In this document: positions 15,679 to 24,192 of the stretch, in pieces | Layout: each line of letters starts with the position of its first letter | Position numbering within the stretch: the stretch's first letter is position 1 | Assembly: GCA_016709495.1 (NCBI GenBank) | Contig: JADJMS010000046.1 | Span: 62,001-126,000 of the forward strand | DNA length: 64,000 nucleotides | Source: Candidatus Dechloromonas phosphorivorans | GTDB lineage: Bacteria; Pseudomonadota; Gammaproteobacteria; Burkholderiales; Rhodocyclaceae | Direction of reading: 5' to 3' | Program-made: the position numbers and the translations under genes | Notes under the pieces: generated by a model | Seen by the model: the letters and a program-made list of their open reading frames with translations, nothing else | Databases searched by the model: none | What the model was told of the DNA's origin: nothing

Positions 15679-16932
15679 TTACGGTGGCGTCAGGCCGGAA
15701 CTGAGCAGCGAAGCTTTCTGCCCCAGGGTTTCACCAAGGCTGTAGTCACTCATCTGGATAAAGGCCGGATTGACGTAGGTGATAGCGCCGGCCAGATCGG
15801 TCATCATCACGCCTATCGGGTTTTGCTCGACGGCCAACGAGAGGCGGGCAAGCTGAGCGGTCGCGTCCTTCAGCGCGTGATTGGAACGCAGAATGCGGCG
15901 TAGCAACAAGATGCCGGCGAAAAGCAGGGTGGCGACTATTGCCAGCGCGCCGTAGAGCCGGTTCTGCCAGTCAGACAGTATGTCGCCGCTGCCAAGGCCG
16001 GCGACGACGACCCAGGGATAAGCCTCGACTTTGCGATAGCTGATCAGGCGCTCAATACCATCCTGAGGGTCGGTGGCGATGACGCTTCCATTCTTGCCGG
16101 AAATGAATTGTTCGCCCAGGAATGCCATCTGGCTGGGTTCCTGGATTGTCGTACTCGGTCGGCGCAGCAAGACCAGGCCATCACTGGCACGGTTGATCGC
16201 TAAATAGCCACGTGGGCCGAGATCGACTTTGGCCAATAGTTCGGCAAAATAGCCCAGATTGAGGGTGATGCCGACCGCCCCGAGAAAGCCCCCATCCTGT
16301 CCGATGACAGCGCGTGCCAGCATGATGGTTGGCTGCCCGGTGGTACGCAGATAGAGTAGTTCCGAGGCGACCAGTCCCTGCTCCGGTTTGTCGCGCAGGC
16401 TGCGAAAGTAGTCGCGATCAGCTACGTTGATGCCAGCCAGGCTTGAGTCGGAGTTGTAGCGAAGCACTCCCTCTGCATCGATCAGGTAAACGCCGACTAT
16501 CTCCGAAAACCCGCTCAGCCGGCTGGTCATCTGCGCTGGTGCGTCGCCCATTTTGCTGACTTCGGTATTGCCGGTTTGGAGTTGTGGTCGGGCAATCAAG
16601 GCGATATCGAGGAGCGCGGCATCAGCGCGGCGCAGCGTGGCATTGATATGCGACTCGTAGATCGCCAGCACGCCCTTTGACGTATTTTCCGCTGCGCGCA
16701 TGGCGTCCCGCCGGCCTTGCCAGAGCAAGGCACTCATCAGCGCCACGGCCAGCAAGGCGATCAGGAAAAACCGGAATACTGTTGCAACCACCCCGGTTTG
16801 CCGATGGCCGGCGCAGCGGGTGATTTGGGTTGTAGCCGAGAATTCGATTCTACGAGCAGCTTTGCATTTGCGGGCGTCATGGGTTTTCCATTCTTCACCG
16901 GCAATCTTGCGCGGAATGTTGCGCTGCCGCAT
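15679..16932 (-). CDS. Hybrid histidine kinase, sensor part ending at a premature TAA
   Basis: 417 residues from ATG 16932, chosen because AAGGG sits at 16941-16945, eight bases upstream; longer readings add an unconserved segment. A membrane helix lies at about residues 48-71. It is followed by a dCache-type periplasmic domain (GVYLIDAEGVLRYNSDSSLA, then DRDYFRSL and GFLGAVGITLNLGYF), a second helix near 320-343, and a PAS domain that breaks off at SSGLTPP. The TAA at 15681-15679 is in frame with the kinase part, and the sequence beyond it continues the PAS domain. Together the two parts would make a 904-residue membrane hybrid kinase. Confidence 0.82.
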   Translation of the reverse strand: MRQRNIPRKIAGEEWKTHDARKCKAARRIEFSATTQITRCAGHRQTGVVATVFRFFLIALLAVALMSALLWQGRRDAMRAAENTSKGVLAIYESHINATLRRADAALLDIALIARPQLQTGNTEVSKMGDAPAQMTSRLSGFSEIVGVYLIDAEGVLRYNSDSSLAGINVADRDYFRSLRDKPEQGLVASELLYLRTTGQPTIMLARAVIGQDGGFLGAVGITLNLGYFAELLAKVDLGPRGYLAINRASDGLVLLRRPSTTIQEPSQMAFLGEQFISGKNGSVIATDPQDGIERLISYRKVEAYPWVVVAGLGSGDILSDWQNRLYGALAIVATLLFAGILLLRRILRSNHALKDATAQLARLSLAVEQNPIGVMMTDLAGAITYVNPAFIQMSDYSLGETLGQKASLLSSGLTPP

Positions 16933-17084
16933 CGGGTAAACCCTTGTGCGGGTAATGGTAAATTCATAAACGCAAGTTGCTGGTGTGCGCTGCGCAAGAC
17001 ACCGCATTTTTTCAACTGCATCAAACTCTTCTTGCCCAATGCAATGGACAATGACTACCTGTAATTTATTTGGCCACACTGATC

Positions 17085-17725
17085 ATGAATTTTCGTCTTG
17101 GATTTCTTACTACGCTCACTGTTCTGGCGTCCGCTTCCGTCTTTGCCCAAGGCACGCCGCCAGTTGTTGATACAACCCCAAGCTGGCGTTTGGCCAGATG
17201 ATGAAAAGCGGCGACAAACTGGTTTTTGCGCCGTGCCGGGATCGCAGCTATGCAACCTTTGAGGATGTCTCCAACGGTCAGCAAGTGACCAAGGCGCTGA
17301 ATCTGGTTGGGCTGGAAACTGGGAAAAAACTTTACGTCGAAGTGCTTGGCATTCTGGAAAACAGCCTCTTGAAAGCATCCGAGATCAATATGGCCCGCTC
17401 AGAAGGGCGTTGTCAGTTACCGGGGGGACAGGAGGAAGTCTGGCGGGCGGCGGGCAATGAACCGGGCTGGGCTCTGGTGGCGAGTCCGGCTAACGAGATG
17501 GTGATGCTCAAGCGCCAGGGGAAACCTGATATCAGCGTGCCTTACGCCGCTTTCAAAACCGAGGCTGGCGTGGCCCAATTTGAGGCGAGCAAGGATAACC
17601 AGAAACTGGCCGTGCGTTTCGAGCACAAACAATGCCGCGACACGATGGCCGATGCCGTCTATGGCTGGACGGCAACAGTGACCCTCAACGGGCAGGTGCT
17701 CAAGGGTTGTGCCTGGCAGCGCTGA
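17085..17725 (+). CDS. Secreted protein of unknown function (one-base frameshift)
   Basis: Starts MNFRLGFLTTLTVLASASVF with a signal peptide cleaved about at FAQG. The first frame runs into TGA at 17201. Adding one C to the run at 17176-17179 gives TTPKLAFGQMMKSGDKLVFA and joins the two parts into about 213 residues. I do not recognise a family by name. The mature part has two Cys-containing blocks (FAPCRDRSY, RCQLPGG) and ends TVTLNGQVLKGCAWQR, similar to the ends of lipoprotein-like secreted domains with a COG3650-type fold. A periplasmic location is inferred. It overlaps the rlmN-like gene on the other strand by 26 bases, tail to tail. Confidence 0.65.
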
Positions 17726-18749
17726 ATACGATAGGGCGGGCGCGGACTTTCTTGACGCTTTCGCGCGCCCGCAACTGACCGCAGCCGCCATCGATATCCT
17801 GACCGGCTGAATTGCGCAGCTTGGTCAGTATCCGTCGTGAATGCAGGCTGCGGGCAATGGCTCTGGCCTTTTCGACATCCGGGCGTTTGAATTCGAGTTC
17901 TTCGACGGTGTTGTAGGGAATAAGGTTCATGATCGCGTACTTGCCGGTGAGCAGGCGGACGATACCGTCCAGTTCCTCTTCCGTATCGTTGATGCCGTCG
18001 ATCAAGGTCCATTGATACTGAATCGGATAGCCGGTGGTGCGTGCGTAACGTTCGCCGAGTTCAACCAGTTCTTCTGGCGTGATACGCGGGGCGTTGGGCA
18101 GCAATTGTTCGCGCAAGTCGGCACGCGTGGTGTGCAGCGACAAGGCGAGAGCGGGAACGACTTTGGCGAGCGGCAGTTGTTCAAAAGCCCGATAGTCGCC
18201 CACCGTCGAAAAGACCAGGCTCTTGTGGCCGATACCGCCTTCGAGGCCAAGCAGTTCGATGGCTTCGATGACGTTTTCCAGATTGTGCGCTGGCTCACCC
18301 ATGCCCATGAAAACCACTTTTTTGACCGGGCGCAGCGCGCGTGCCAAAACTACCTGCGCGACGATTTCGGCACTACCGAGCTGGCGCAACAGGCCATCGC
18401 GCCCGGTCATGCAGAACACACAGCCAACCGCGCAGCCGACCTGAGTTGATACGCACAGCCCATCGCGCGGCAGCAACACGCTTTCCACCGTTTGCCCATC
18501 GCCCAGGCCAATTAACAGTCGGGCCGAGCCATCTTCGCCGGGGTGTTCGGAGCGGATGCGAGCAAGGGCTGTAAGCTCCTCCATGATCTCGGGTAAGCCG
18601 TTTCGCAGGGCCAGCGGCAGGAAATTCTCGGCGCGACGATGCCGGGTATCAAGCGAACGAATTTGCGCCCACGATTGCAGTACGCGTTGCTCGTGGCAGG
18701 GCAGGGCACCAAGCGCCTGCAGGCGCTGGCGAAGCTGCTCAATGCGCAT
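17700..18749 (-). CDS. RlmN/Cfr-family radical SAM RNA methyltransferase
   Basis: 349-residue radical SAM enzyme of the family that methylates C2 of adenosine in 23S rRNA (A2503) and tRNA. The cluster motif CX3CX2C is CAVGCVFC, preceded by GLCVSTQVG. GMGEPAHNLENV is the family's SAM-binding stretch, and the C-terminal NSAGQDIDGGCGQL holds the Cys that works with the methylated Cys. N-terminal length and sequence differ from the usual RlmN, which in related bacteria lies beside ndk and pilF, so this may be a second paralogue. It follows the ferredoxin-type reductase gene with a five-base gap, on the same strand. The substrate RNA is not certain. Confidence 0.82.
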   Translation of the reverse strand: MRIEQLRQRLQALGALPCHEQRVLQSWAQIRSLDTRHRRAENFLPLALRNGLPEIMEELTALARIRSEHPGEDGSARLLIGLGDGQTVESVLLPRDGLCVSTQVGCAVGCVFCMTGRDGLLRQLGSAEIVAQVVLARALRPVKKVVFMGMGEPAHNLENVIEAIELLGLEGGIGHKSLVFSTVGDYRAFEQLPLAKVVPALALSLHTTRADLREQLLPNAPRITPEELVELGERYARTTGYPIQYQWTLIDGINDTEEELDGIVRLLTGKYAIMNLIPYNTVEELEFKRPDVEKARAIARSLHSRRILTKLRNSAGQDIDGGCGQLRARESVKKVRARPIVFSAARHNP

Positions 18750-18754
18750 GGCGC

Positions 18755-19768
18755 TTAATTGGTGGAAAAGGTGAAGGCGTCGGCAAAGAACTCTTCTTCG
18801 GGCAAACCGGCGGCCAGGAAATCACGTTTGGCGGCATCGATCATGCCCGGCGAACCGCAGGCATAAACCTGAAAATCTGACAGGTTTTGGTGGTCGACCG
18901 TAACAGATTGGTGCACCAGACCAGTACGGCCGGTCCAGGCATCATCGGCCGCCGGTTCGGAAAGCACAGGTATGAATTTGATGTTGGCGTGGGCGGCGGC
19001 CCATTGCTTGGGCAAATCCGGCATGTAGAGATCGACGCGTGCCTTGGCGCCCCAATAAATATAGATCGGGCGGGTGCATTTCTCAGCAATCGCGTGCTCA
19101 ACCAGCCCCTTGATCGGTGCAAAGCCAGTGCCGCCAGCGAGGAAGATCATCGGTTTTTTGGAGTCTTCGCGCAGGTAGAAACTGCCATGCGGGCCATTGA
19201 AGCGCAGGATGTCACGCACCTTCATGGTTGAAAATACCTGATCGGTGAACAAACCCCCAGGAACGTGGCGGATGTGCAATTGCAGGAGCGCGTCGTCATG
19301 CGGCGCGTTGGCCAGCGAGAAACTGCGCTTCTTGCCGTCCTTGAGCAAAATATCGATGTATTGCCCAGCGAGGAATTGCAGTCGCTCGTTGGCTGGCAGA
19401 CGAAGATGCATATCGATTACATCAGGTGCCAGGCGTTCCATTTTTTCGATGCGTGAAGGCAGTGTTTTGACCGGAATATCGGTTGCCAGGCTGACCTGTT
19501 TGCATTCCAGCTTGAGATCTGATTGCGCTTTGGCACAGCAAAAGAGCGCGATGCCGTCCGCTTTTTCCGCATCGCTCAGCGCATGGGCTTGCGCATTGCC
19601 GTGGTCGACCGTGCCGGACAGTACTTTTCCCTTGCACGCCCCGCAAGCGCCGTCGCGGCAGCCATAAGGCATGGTCAGTCCCTGGCGCAGGGCGGCTTCG
19701 AGGATGGTTTCGTCGGATTCGGCGACAAAATTGTGGCCGCTGGGTGTGACGCTGATCTGATGGCTCAT
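18755..19768 (-). CDS. NAD(P)H:ferredoxin-type oxidoreductase (2Fe-2S, FAD)
   Basis: 337-residue soluble flavoprotein that moves electrons between NAD(P)H, FAD and a plant-type [2Fe-2S] cluster. Cluster ligands are in CRDGACGACKGKVLSG near residues 37-52, with the fourth Cys in IALFCCAKA. The FAD-binding motif is RSFSLANAPHDD, and the nicotinamide domain has FLAGGTGFAPIKGLVEHA. Such proteins are often labelled CDP-6-deoxy-delta-3,4-glucoseen reductase (AscD-like), though in most betaproteobacteria no sugar pathway surrounds them, and none is seen here. The acceptor is unknown. It precedes the RlmN-like gene, which needs reducing equivalents; a link is possible but inferred. Confidence 0.88.
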   Translation of the reverse strand: MSHQISVTPSGHNFVAESDETILEAALRQGLTMPYGCRDGACGACKGKVLSGTVDHGNAQAHALSDAEKADGIALFCCAKAQSDLKLECKQVSLATDIPVKTLPSRIEKMERLAPDVIDMHLRLPANERLQFLAGQYIDILLKDGKKRSFSLANAPHDDALLQLHIRHVPGGLFTDQVFSTMKVRDILRFNGPHGSFYLREDSKKPMIFLAGGTGFAPIKGLVEHAIAEKCTRPIYIYWGAKARVDLYMPDLPKQWAAAHANIKFIPVLSEPAADDAWTGRTGLVHQSVTVDHQNLSDFQVYACGSPGMIDAAKRDFLAAGLPEEEFFADAFTFSTN

Positions 19769-19802
19769 CTAACTGTTTCCCCTGGTCGGCTACAATGCCG
19801 CC

Positions 19803-20687
19803 GTGCAAAAAATACTTATCGTCGGCAGCGGAGACGTCGCCCGCCGCATTCTTCCTCACCTCACCGGGCGCTACCGAGTCTTTGCCCTGCTGCGCAATGC
19901 AGCGCGGGCAGCAGACTGGCGGCGGGCCGGCGCCCAACCTTTGTTTGCCGATCTCGACGATGCCAGCAGTTTAGGCCGCATCGCCGGTTTGGCTGATGTG
20001 GTGCTGCATCTGGCGCCGCCACCCAATCAGGGAAGTTGCGATACTCGGACAAAGCACCTGCTCGCCGCACTCAGCATGGGTAAAAGTCTACCACGCTGCC
20101 TGATTTACGTTAGCACCACCGGTGTTTATGGTGATTGTGGCGGGGCTGCTATCGATGAAACCAGGCAACTCAAGGCGGAAAGCCCAAGGGCAGGCCGTCG
20201 TGTGGATGCAGAAGCGAGCTTGCGCGCCTGGGGGGCTCGTAACGCTGTCCGAATTTGCATTTTGCGTGCCCCCGGTATTTATGCGGCTGATCGTCTACCG
20301 CTGGAACGGCTGGATAAGGGCTTGCCGGCGTTGGTCGCCGCTGATGACGTTTTCACCAATCATATACACGCCGATGATCTGGCGGCAGCCTGTGTCGCCG
20401 CCATGCGTCAGGGGCAAGCCAATCGCACCTATAACGTGGTTGATGATAGCGATCTGAAAATGGCTGATTATTTCGATCAGGTAGCTGATGCCTTTGCCCT
20501 GCCGCACCCGCCGCGTCTGACCCGTGAGGCAGCCAGCACCGTCCTCTCGCCGATGCAGATGTCGTTCATGCGCGAATCGCGGCGAATTGGAAATCGGCGT
20601 ATAAAACAGGAACTCAAATTGCGACTTGCCTTCCCGACAGTTACTGAAGGGATTGCCGATGCGCTGAAAGGAAATGCTTCATGTTAG
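19803..20687 (+). CDS. NAD(P)-dependent epimerase/reductase of the extended SDR type
   Basis: 294-residue Rossmann-fold protein. The nucleotide-binding glycine motif is ILIVGSGDVARRIL at the N-terminus. YVSTTGVYGDCGGAAIDE carries the Ser/Thr and Tyr of an SDR site, and the later HADDLAAAC and TYNVVDDSD match YeeZ-like atypical SDRs. The substrate is unknown. The start is GTG 19803. A TACAAT box at 19791-19796 lies so close that the transcript may begin at or next to the start codon. Divergent from the ferredoxin-type reductase by 34 bases; overlaps the hemJ-like start by seven bases. Confidence 0.82.
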   Translation: MQKILIVGSGDVARRILPHLTGRYRVFALLRNAARAADWRRAGAQPLFADLDDASSLGRIAGLADVVLHLAPPPNQGSCDTRTKHLLAALSMGKSLPRCLIYVSTTGVYGDCGGAAIDETRQLKAESPRAGRRVDAEASLRAWGARNAVRICILRAPGIYAADRLPLERLDKGLPALVAADDVFTNHIHADDLAAACVAAMRQGQANRTYNVVDDSDLKMADYFDQVADAFALPHPPRLTREAASTVLSPMQMSFMRESRRIGNRRIKQELKLRLAFPTVTEGIADALKGNASC

Positions 20688-21097
20688 TTGTCAAAGCGCT
20701 CCACATTTCACTGGTGGTCGCCTGGTTCGCCGGTCTTTTTTACCTGCCGCGCATTTTCGTTAATCTGGCGATGGTGCCGGCTGAGAGCATCGCCGAACGT
20801 GAGCGCTTGCTACTCATGGCCGGCAAGCTATACCGTTTCATGACCCCACTCGGCGTACTGGCGGTGGTATTTGGCCTGTGGCTCTGGCTGGGTTACGGAT
20901 TCTCCGGCGGCTGGCTGCATCTCAAGACGACGCTGGTTTCGCTGCTGGTCATTTATCATTGGCACTGTGGTCGCCTGCTCAACAGTTTTCAGACCGGGGC
21001 GAATATCAAGTCGCACGTCTGGTTCCGTTTTTATAATGAAATGCCCGTCTTGGTGATGTTTGCCGTGGTCTTTCTCGTTGTATTGAAGCCTTTCTAA
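20681..21097 (+). CDS. hemJ: HemJ/CopD-family membrane protein (protoporphyrinogen oxidase type)
   Basis: 138-residue protein with four membrane helices, of the UPF0093/HemJ family, which oxidises protoporphyrinogen IX to protoporphyrin IX in bacteria that lack HemG and HemY. The family start VKALHISLVVAWFAGLFYLP, with its conserved His, is present, as are YHWHCGRLL in the third segment and an FRFYNEMPVL stretch before the last helix. Overlaps the preceding SDR gene, and its TAA shares a base with the methyltransferase ATG, so the three genes form a coupled set. Other heme genes are not nearby. Confidence 0.85.
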   Translation: MLVVKALHISLVVAWFAGLFYLPRIFVNLAMVPAESIAERERLLLMAGKLYRFMTPLGVLAVVFGLWLWLGYGFSGGWLHLKTTLVSLLVIYHWHCGRLLNSFQTGANIKSHVWFRFYNEMPVLVMFAVVFLVVLKPF

Positions 21098-22240
21098 TGA
21101 ATAAATATTTCGCAATTTGCCCGCGCGGGCTTGAAGAACTCCTGAGTCAGGAATTAACGGCGCTCGGCGCCCAATACTTGCGGTCAACCCACGGTGGCGT
21201 GCATTTTTCCGGTGATTGGGCGCTGTGCTATCGCGCCAACCTGGAATCACGGATTGCTACGCGCATCTTGTGGTTCATCGCCCAAGGCGGCTACCGCAGC
21301 GAAGACGACATCTACAAACTGGCCGCCAAGCAAAGCTGGCCGGATTTCTTCAATGTGACACGCACCATGCGTGTGGCGACGACGGCGATCAAATGCCCGC
21401 TCAAGTCGCTCGATTTCGTTACCTTGCGCGTCAAGGATGCGGTTTGTGACAGCTTCCGTGCACGTTTCAACGAGCGGCCAAACATTGAAACGCGCAACCC
21501 GGATGTTCGGGTCCATGTTTTTCTTACCGAAAACGAATGTACGTTGTATCTCGATACTTCCGGCCAGCCATTGTGGCAGCGTGGTTTCCGCAAAGCCAGC
21601 GTCGATGCGCCGCTGAAGGAAAACCTGGCTGCCGGCATCCTGAAAATGACCGGCTGGCAACCCGGCATGGCCCTGGTTGATCCAATGTGCGGCAGTGGCA
21701 CTTTTCTGCTCGAAGCCATCCAGATGGCACTCGATATTGCGCCCGGTCTGGAGCGCACCTTTGCCTTCGAAGTGCTCAGCAATTTTGAGGCGCAGACCTG
21801 GTCAGCTTTGCTGCGCGCTGCCGAAGCACGCTGCAAAACGCCGGAGCCGCTGGAGATTCGCGGCTACGACATCGACGAAAAAGCCGTACGTGCTACCCGC
21901 AAGAACCTTCAGGAAGCCGGATTTGGCGGCATTGTTACGGTCGACTGCGCCGATGTGCTGGAAACCGAGCCGCTCACCGACCACGGCATCATGGTTGCCA
22001 ACCCGCCCTACGGCGAGCGGATCGGCGAAACCGAAGCGCTGGCGACTTTCTATCCGCAATTGGGTTCAGCACTGAAAAAACACTGGGCGGGCTGGAACTG
22101 CTTCTTCTTCACAGCCGACCTGCGTCTACCCAAACTGGATCGGCCTCAAGCCGAGCCGCAAGACACCACTCTTTAATGGCCCGCTCGAGTGTCGTTTGTT
22201 CGAGATTCGCATGGTGGCAGGGAGTAATCGACCGGATTGA
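21097..22240 (+). CDS. rlmL: THUMP-domain class I RNA methyltransferase, RlmL-like (C-terminal frameshift)
   Basis: SAM-dependent RNA methyltransferase related to the first half of RlmL (m2G2445 of 23S rRNA). The N-terminal THUMP region covers about residues 45-155. The methyltransferase domain has VDPMCGSGTFLLEAIQ for SAM binding and VANPPYGERIG, the catalytic NPPY type of an N2-guanine enzyme. As read it stops at 22176 after an uncharacteristic tail. One base less near 22138-22146 lets the family ending LKPSRKTPLFNGPLECRLFE run on to the TGA at 22238-22240. The second RlmL half (RlmK) is absent, as in many betaproteobacteria. Coupled to hemJ. Confidence 0.85.
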
Positions 22241-22273
22241 TCGATTTTGTTGCAATTCAAAATGCATCTTTGT

Positions 22274-22287
22274 TTGATCTTGATCAG
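22274..22287 (+). promoter_or_regulatory. Candidate FNR/ANR box before the CoA-transferase
   Basis: TTGATCTTGATCAG fits the FNR consensus TTGAT-N4-ATCAA in nine of ten defined positions. Its centre is about 73 bases before the start codon at 22354, a plausible place for activation if transcription begins near 22322. This would link the enzyme to low-oxygen growth. Inferred. Confidence 0.45.
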
Positions 22288-22353
22288 CTTTTCGCTCAAG
22301 ATGATGTGCGAGGATTCAGGTTTTATTCATAAAAATAGTTGAGGAGAAGCAGC

Positions 22354-23649
22354 ATGTCAGTGAAGGCTTTGTACCAGCAGAAACGTATGTCGGCAGCCGA
22401 TGCAATTCGCGTTGTCAAAAATGGTGACACCATCGTTATCCCAACTGCGGTGGCTGAACCCCCCGCCTTGCTGACAGCGCTTTCAGAAGCGCGTCGCGAT
22501 TTTCGCGGGGTGCAGATTTCACAAATTCTACCGGTCCGTAAATATGCTTATTTCGACCCGGAAACTGTCGAGAATATCCGTCACACTGCCTATTTTTTCA
22601 GCGGTGTAACGCGTGCCGGTGGTGCAGAAGGTTGGGTTGATTTCATTCCGGCTTATTTCTCGGAAATGCCGGCACTGATCAAACGAGACCAAATTCCGGC
22701 CAATGTTGTTTTCAGTCTGGCCTCGCCAATGGACGAGTATGGTTATTTCTCGCTTTCACTTGGCCCTGACTACACCATGGCGGCGATCGAAAAATCCCAC
22801 GCTGTCGTTCTCGAAGTAAACCCCAATGTGCCTTTTGCCAATGGCAATTGCCACATCCATATTTCTCAGGTCGCGGCGCTGACCGAAAGCGATGATCCGA
22901 TTCTCGAAGTCGGCCTGCCCAAGATTGGTCCGGTGCAGGAGGCCATCGGTAAATACGTGGCTGACATGATCCCCGATGGCGCCACGCTGCAAATTGGTTA
23001 CGGCGGCATTCCTGATGCGGTAGTCATGCAGTTGACCCACAAGCATGATCTGGGTATTCATACCGAAATGATCGGCGATGGCATCATGTCGTTGGTTGAA
23101 GCCGGTGTCGTGACCAATCGCAAGAAAAATTACCACCCGGGCAAAATGTTCGCCACTTTCGCGCTGGGTTCCAAAAAACTTTACCAGTTCATGCACCGTA
23201 ATCCGGCACTGGAAATGCACCCGGTCGATTTCACCAATGATCCGTACCTGGCCGGCCAGAACGATAATTTGCATGCGATCAATGCAACGATGCAGATCGA
23301 CTTCATGGGCCAGTGCGGCTCCGAAAGCCTCGGTTCGCGGCCTTATTCCGGCACTGGCGGCCAGTCTGACTTTGTGCGCGCTGCCAATCGCTCCAACGGC
23401 GGCAAGGCATTCATCGTGCTACCGGCGACCGCCAAGGATGACACCATTTCGCGCATCGTGCCGACGCTTTCGGCCGGTACGCATGTGTCAACCAGCAAGA
23501 ACGATATCAATTACGTGGTGACTGAGTTCGGCGTTGCTCAACTGCGTGGAAAAACGGCCAAGCAGCGTTGTGAGGCGTTGATTAACATTGCTCACCCGAA
23601 CTTCCGTGGTGAACTCCGCGAAGCAGCCAAGAAGATGAAACTGCTGTAA
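22354..23649 (+). CDS. Acetyl-CoA hydrolase/CoA-transferase family protein
   Basis: 431-residue cytoplasmic enzyme of the acetyl-CoA hydrolase/transferase family (Cat1, Cat2/4-hydroxybutyrate, succinyl-CoA:acetate types), which moves CoA between carboxylic acids through a glutamyl-CoA intermediate. The likely catalytic Glu is in LGIHTEMIGDGIMSLVEAG. The C-terminal domain has YSGTGGQSDFVRAANRS and KAFIVLPATAKDD, closest by eye to the 4-hydroxybutyrate/butyrate group. Start at ATG 22354 after GAGGAG; an upstream TTG in frame was rejected. Single-gene unit with a strong terminator behind it and a possible FNR site in front, suggesting a role in anaerobic carbon flow. The exact acyl substrate is not known. 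Confidence 0.88.
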   Translation: MSVKALYQQKRMSAADAIRVVKNGDTIVIPTAVAEPPALLTALSEARRDFRGVQISQILPVRKYAYFDPETVENIRHTAYFFSGVTRAGGAEGWVDFIPAYFSEMPALIKRDQIPANVVFSLASPMDEYGYFSLSLGPDYTMAAIEKSHAVVLEVNPNVPFANGNCHIHISQVAALTESDDPILEVGLPKIGPVQEAIGKYVADMIPDGATLQIGYGGIPDAVVMQLTHKHDLGIHTEMIGDGIMSLVEAGVVTNRKKNYHPGKMFATFALGSKKLYQFMHRNPALEMHPVDFTNDPYLAGQNDNLHAINATMQIDFMGQCGSESLGSRPYSGTGGQSDFVRAANRSNGGKAFIVLPATAKDDTISRIVPTLSAGTHVSTSKNDINYVVTEFGVAQLRGKTAKQRCEALINIAHPNFRGELREAAKKMKLL

Positions 23650-23668
23650 TTCAACAATTTACCTTCAG

Positions 23669-23698
23669 AACGGCGGCTTCACGGCCGCCGTTTTTCTT
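23669..23698 (+). terminator. Rho-independent terminator after the CoA-transferase
   Basis: AACGGCGGC (23669-23677) pairs with GCCGCCGTT (23684-23692) around a six-base loop, and the T-run TTTTTCTTT follows directly. A strong intrinsic terminator. Confidence 0.88.
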
Positions 23699-23805
23699 TG
23701 GGATTTACCAGCGCTTACAACTTGTCGCAAATCGTTTCTGTTTTTGCTCGCAACATCCGCTATCGTGACAGTGTGAGACAAGGAAACTGCATCGAGGATG
23801 CTCTG

Positions 23806-24189
23806 ATGAAAACGAACAAAATCATATTGCTGGTCTGTGCAGTGCTGCTATCGAGTATCGGCAGCGCCTGGGCGGATCGTGGTCATTGGCGCGGGAATGT
23901 TGGCGTCTATATTGGTCCCGGCGCTTTCTGGGGCGCGCCGTTTTATCGTCCTTATTACCCCGGTCCTTATTACTACCCGCAGCCCTATTATCAGCCGGCA
24001 CCGATAATCATTACGCAACCCGAGCCGCCGCCGGTTTATATCGAACAAAGTACCGTGATTACCGAACAAACACAGGAGCCAGCTCCCACTAATTACTGGT
24101 ACTACTGCCGTGAGTCAAAGACTTATTACCCTTACGTCAAGGAATGCAAGGGCGAATGGCAGAAAGTCTTGCCGCAGCCGGCCAAATAA
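23806..24189 (+). CDS. Small exported Tyr/Pro-rich protein
   Basis: 127 residues from ATG 23806; the reading frame extends upstream but without a signal sequence. A clear signal peptide (MKTNKIILLVCAVLLSSIGS, cleaved about at AWA-D) is followed by a segment rich in Tyr, Pro and Gly (PFYRPYYPGPYYYPQPYYQP). The C-terminal part is conserved-looking: NYWYYCRESKTYYPYVKECK, with two Cys and a WQKVLP end. Proteins of this shape are common, unstudied envelope proteins in betaproteobacteria. It sits three bases before a glycine-zipper lipoprotein gene, so the two are probably made together at the envelope. No function is known. Confidence 0.75.
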   Translation: MKTNKIILLVCAVLLSSIGSAWADRGHWRGNVGVYIGPGAFWGAPFYRPYYPGPYYYPQPYYQPAPIIITQPEPPPVYIEQSTVITEQTQEPAPTNYWYYCRESKTYYPYVKECKGEWQKVLPQPAK

Positions 24190-24192
24190 ATC

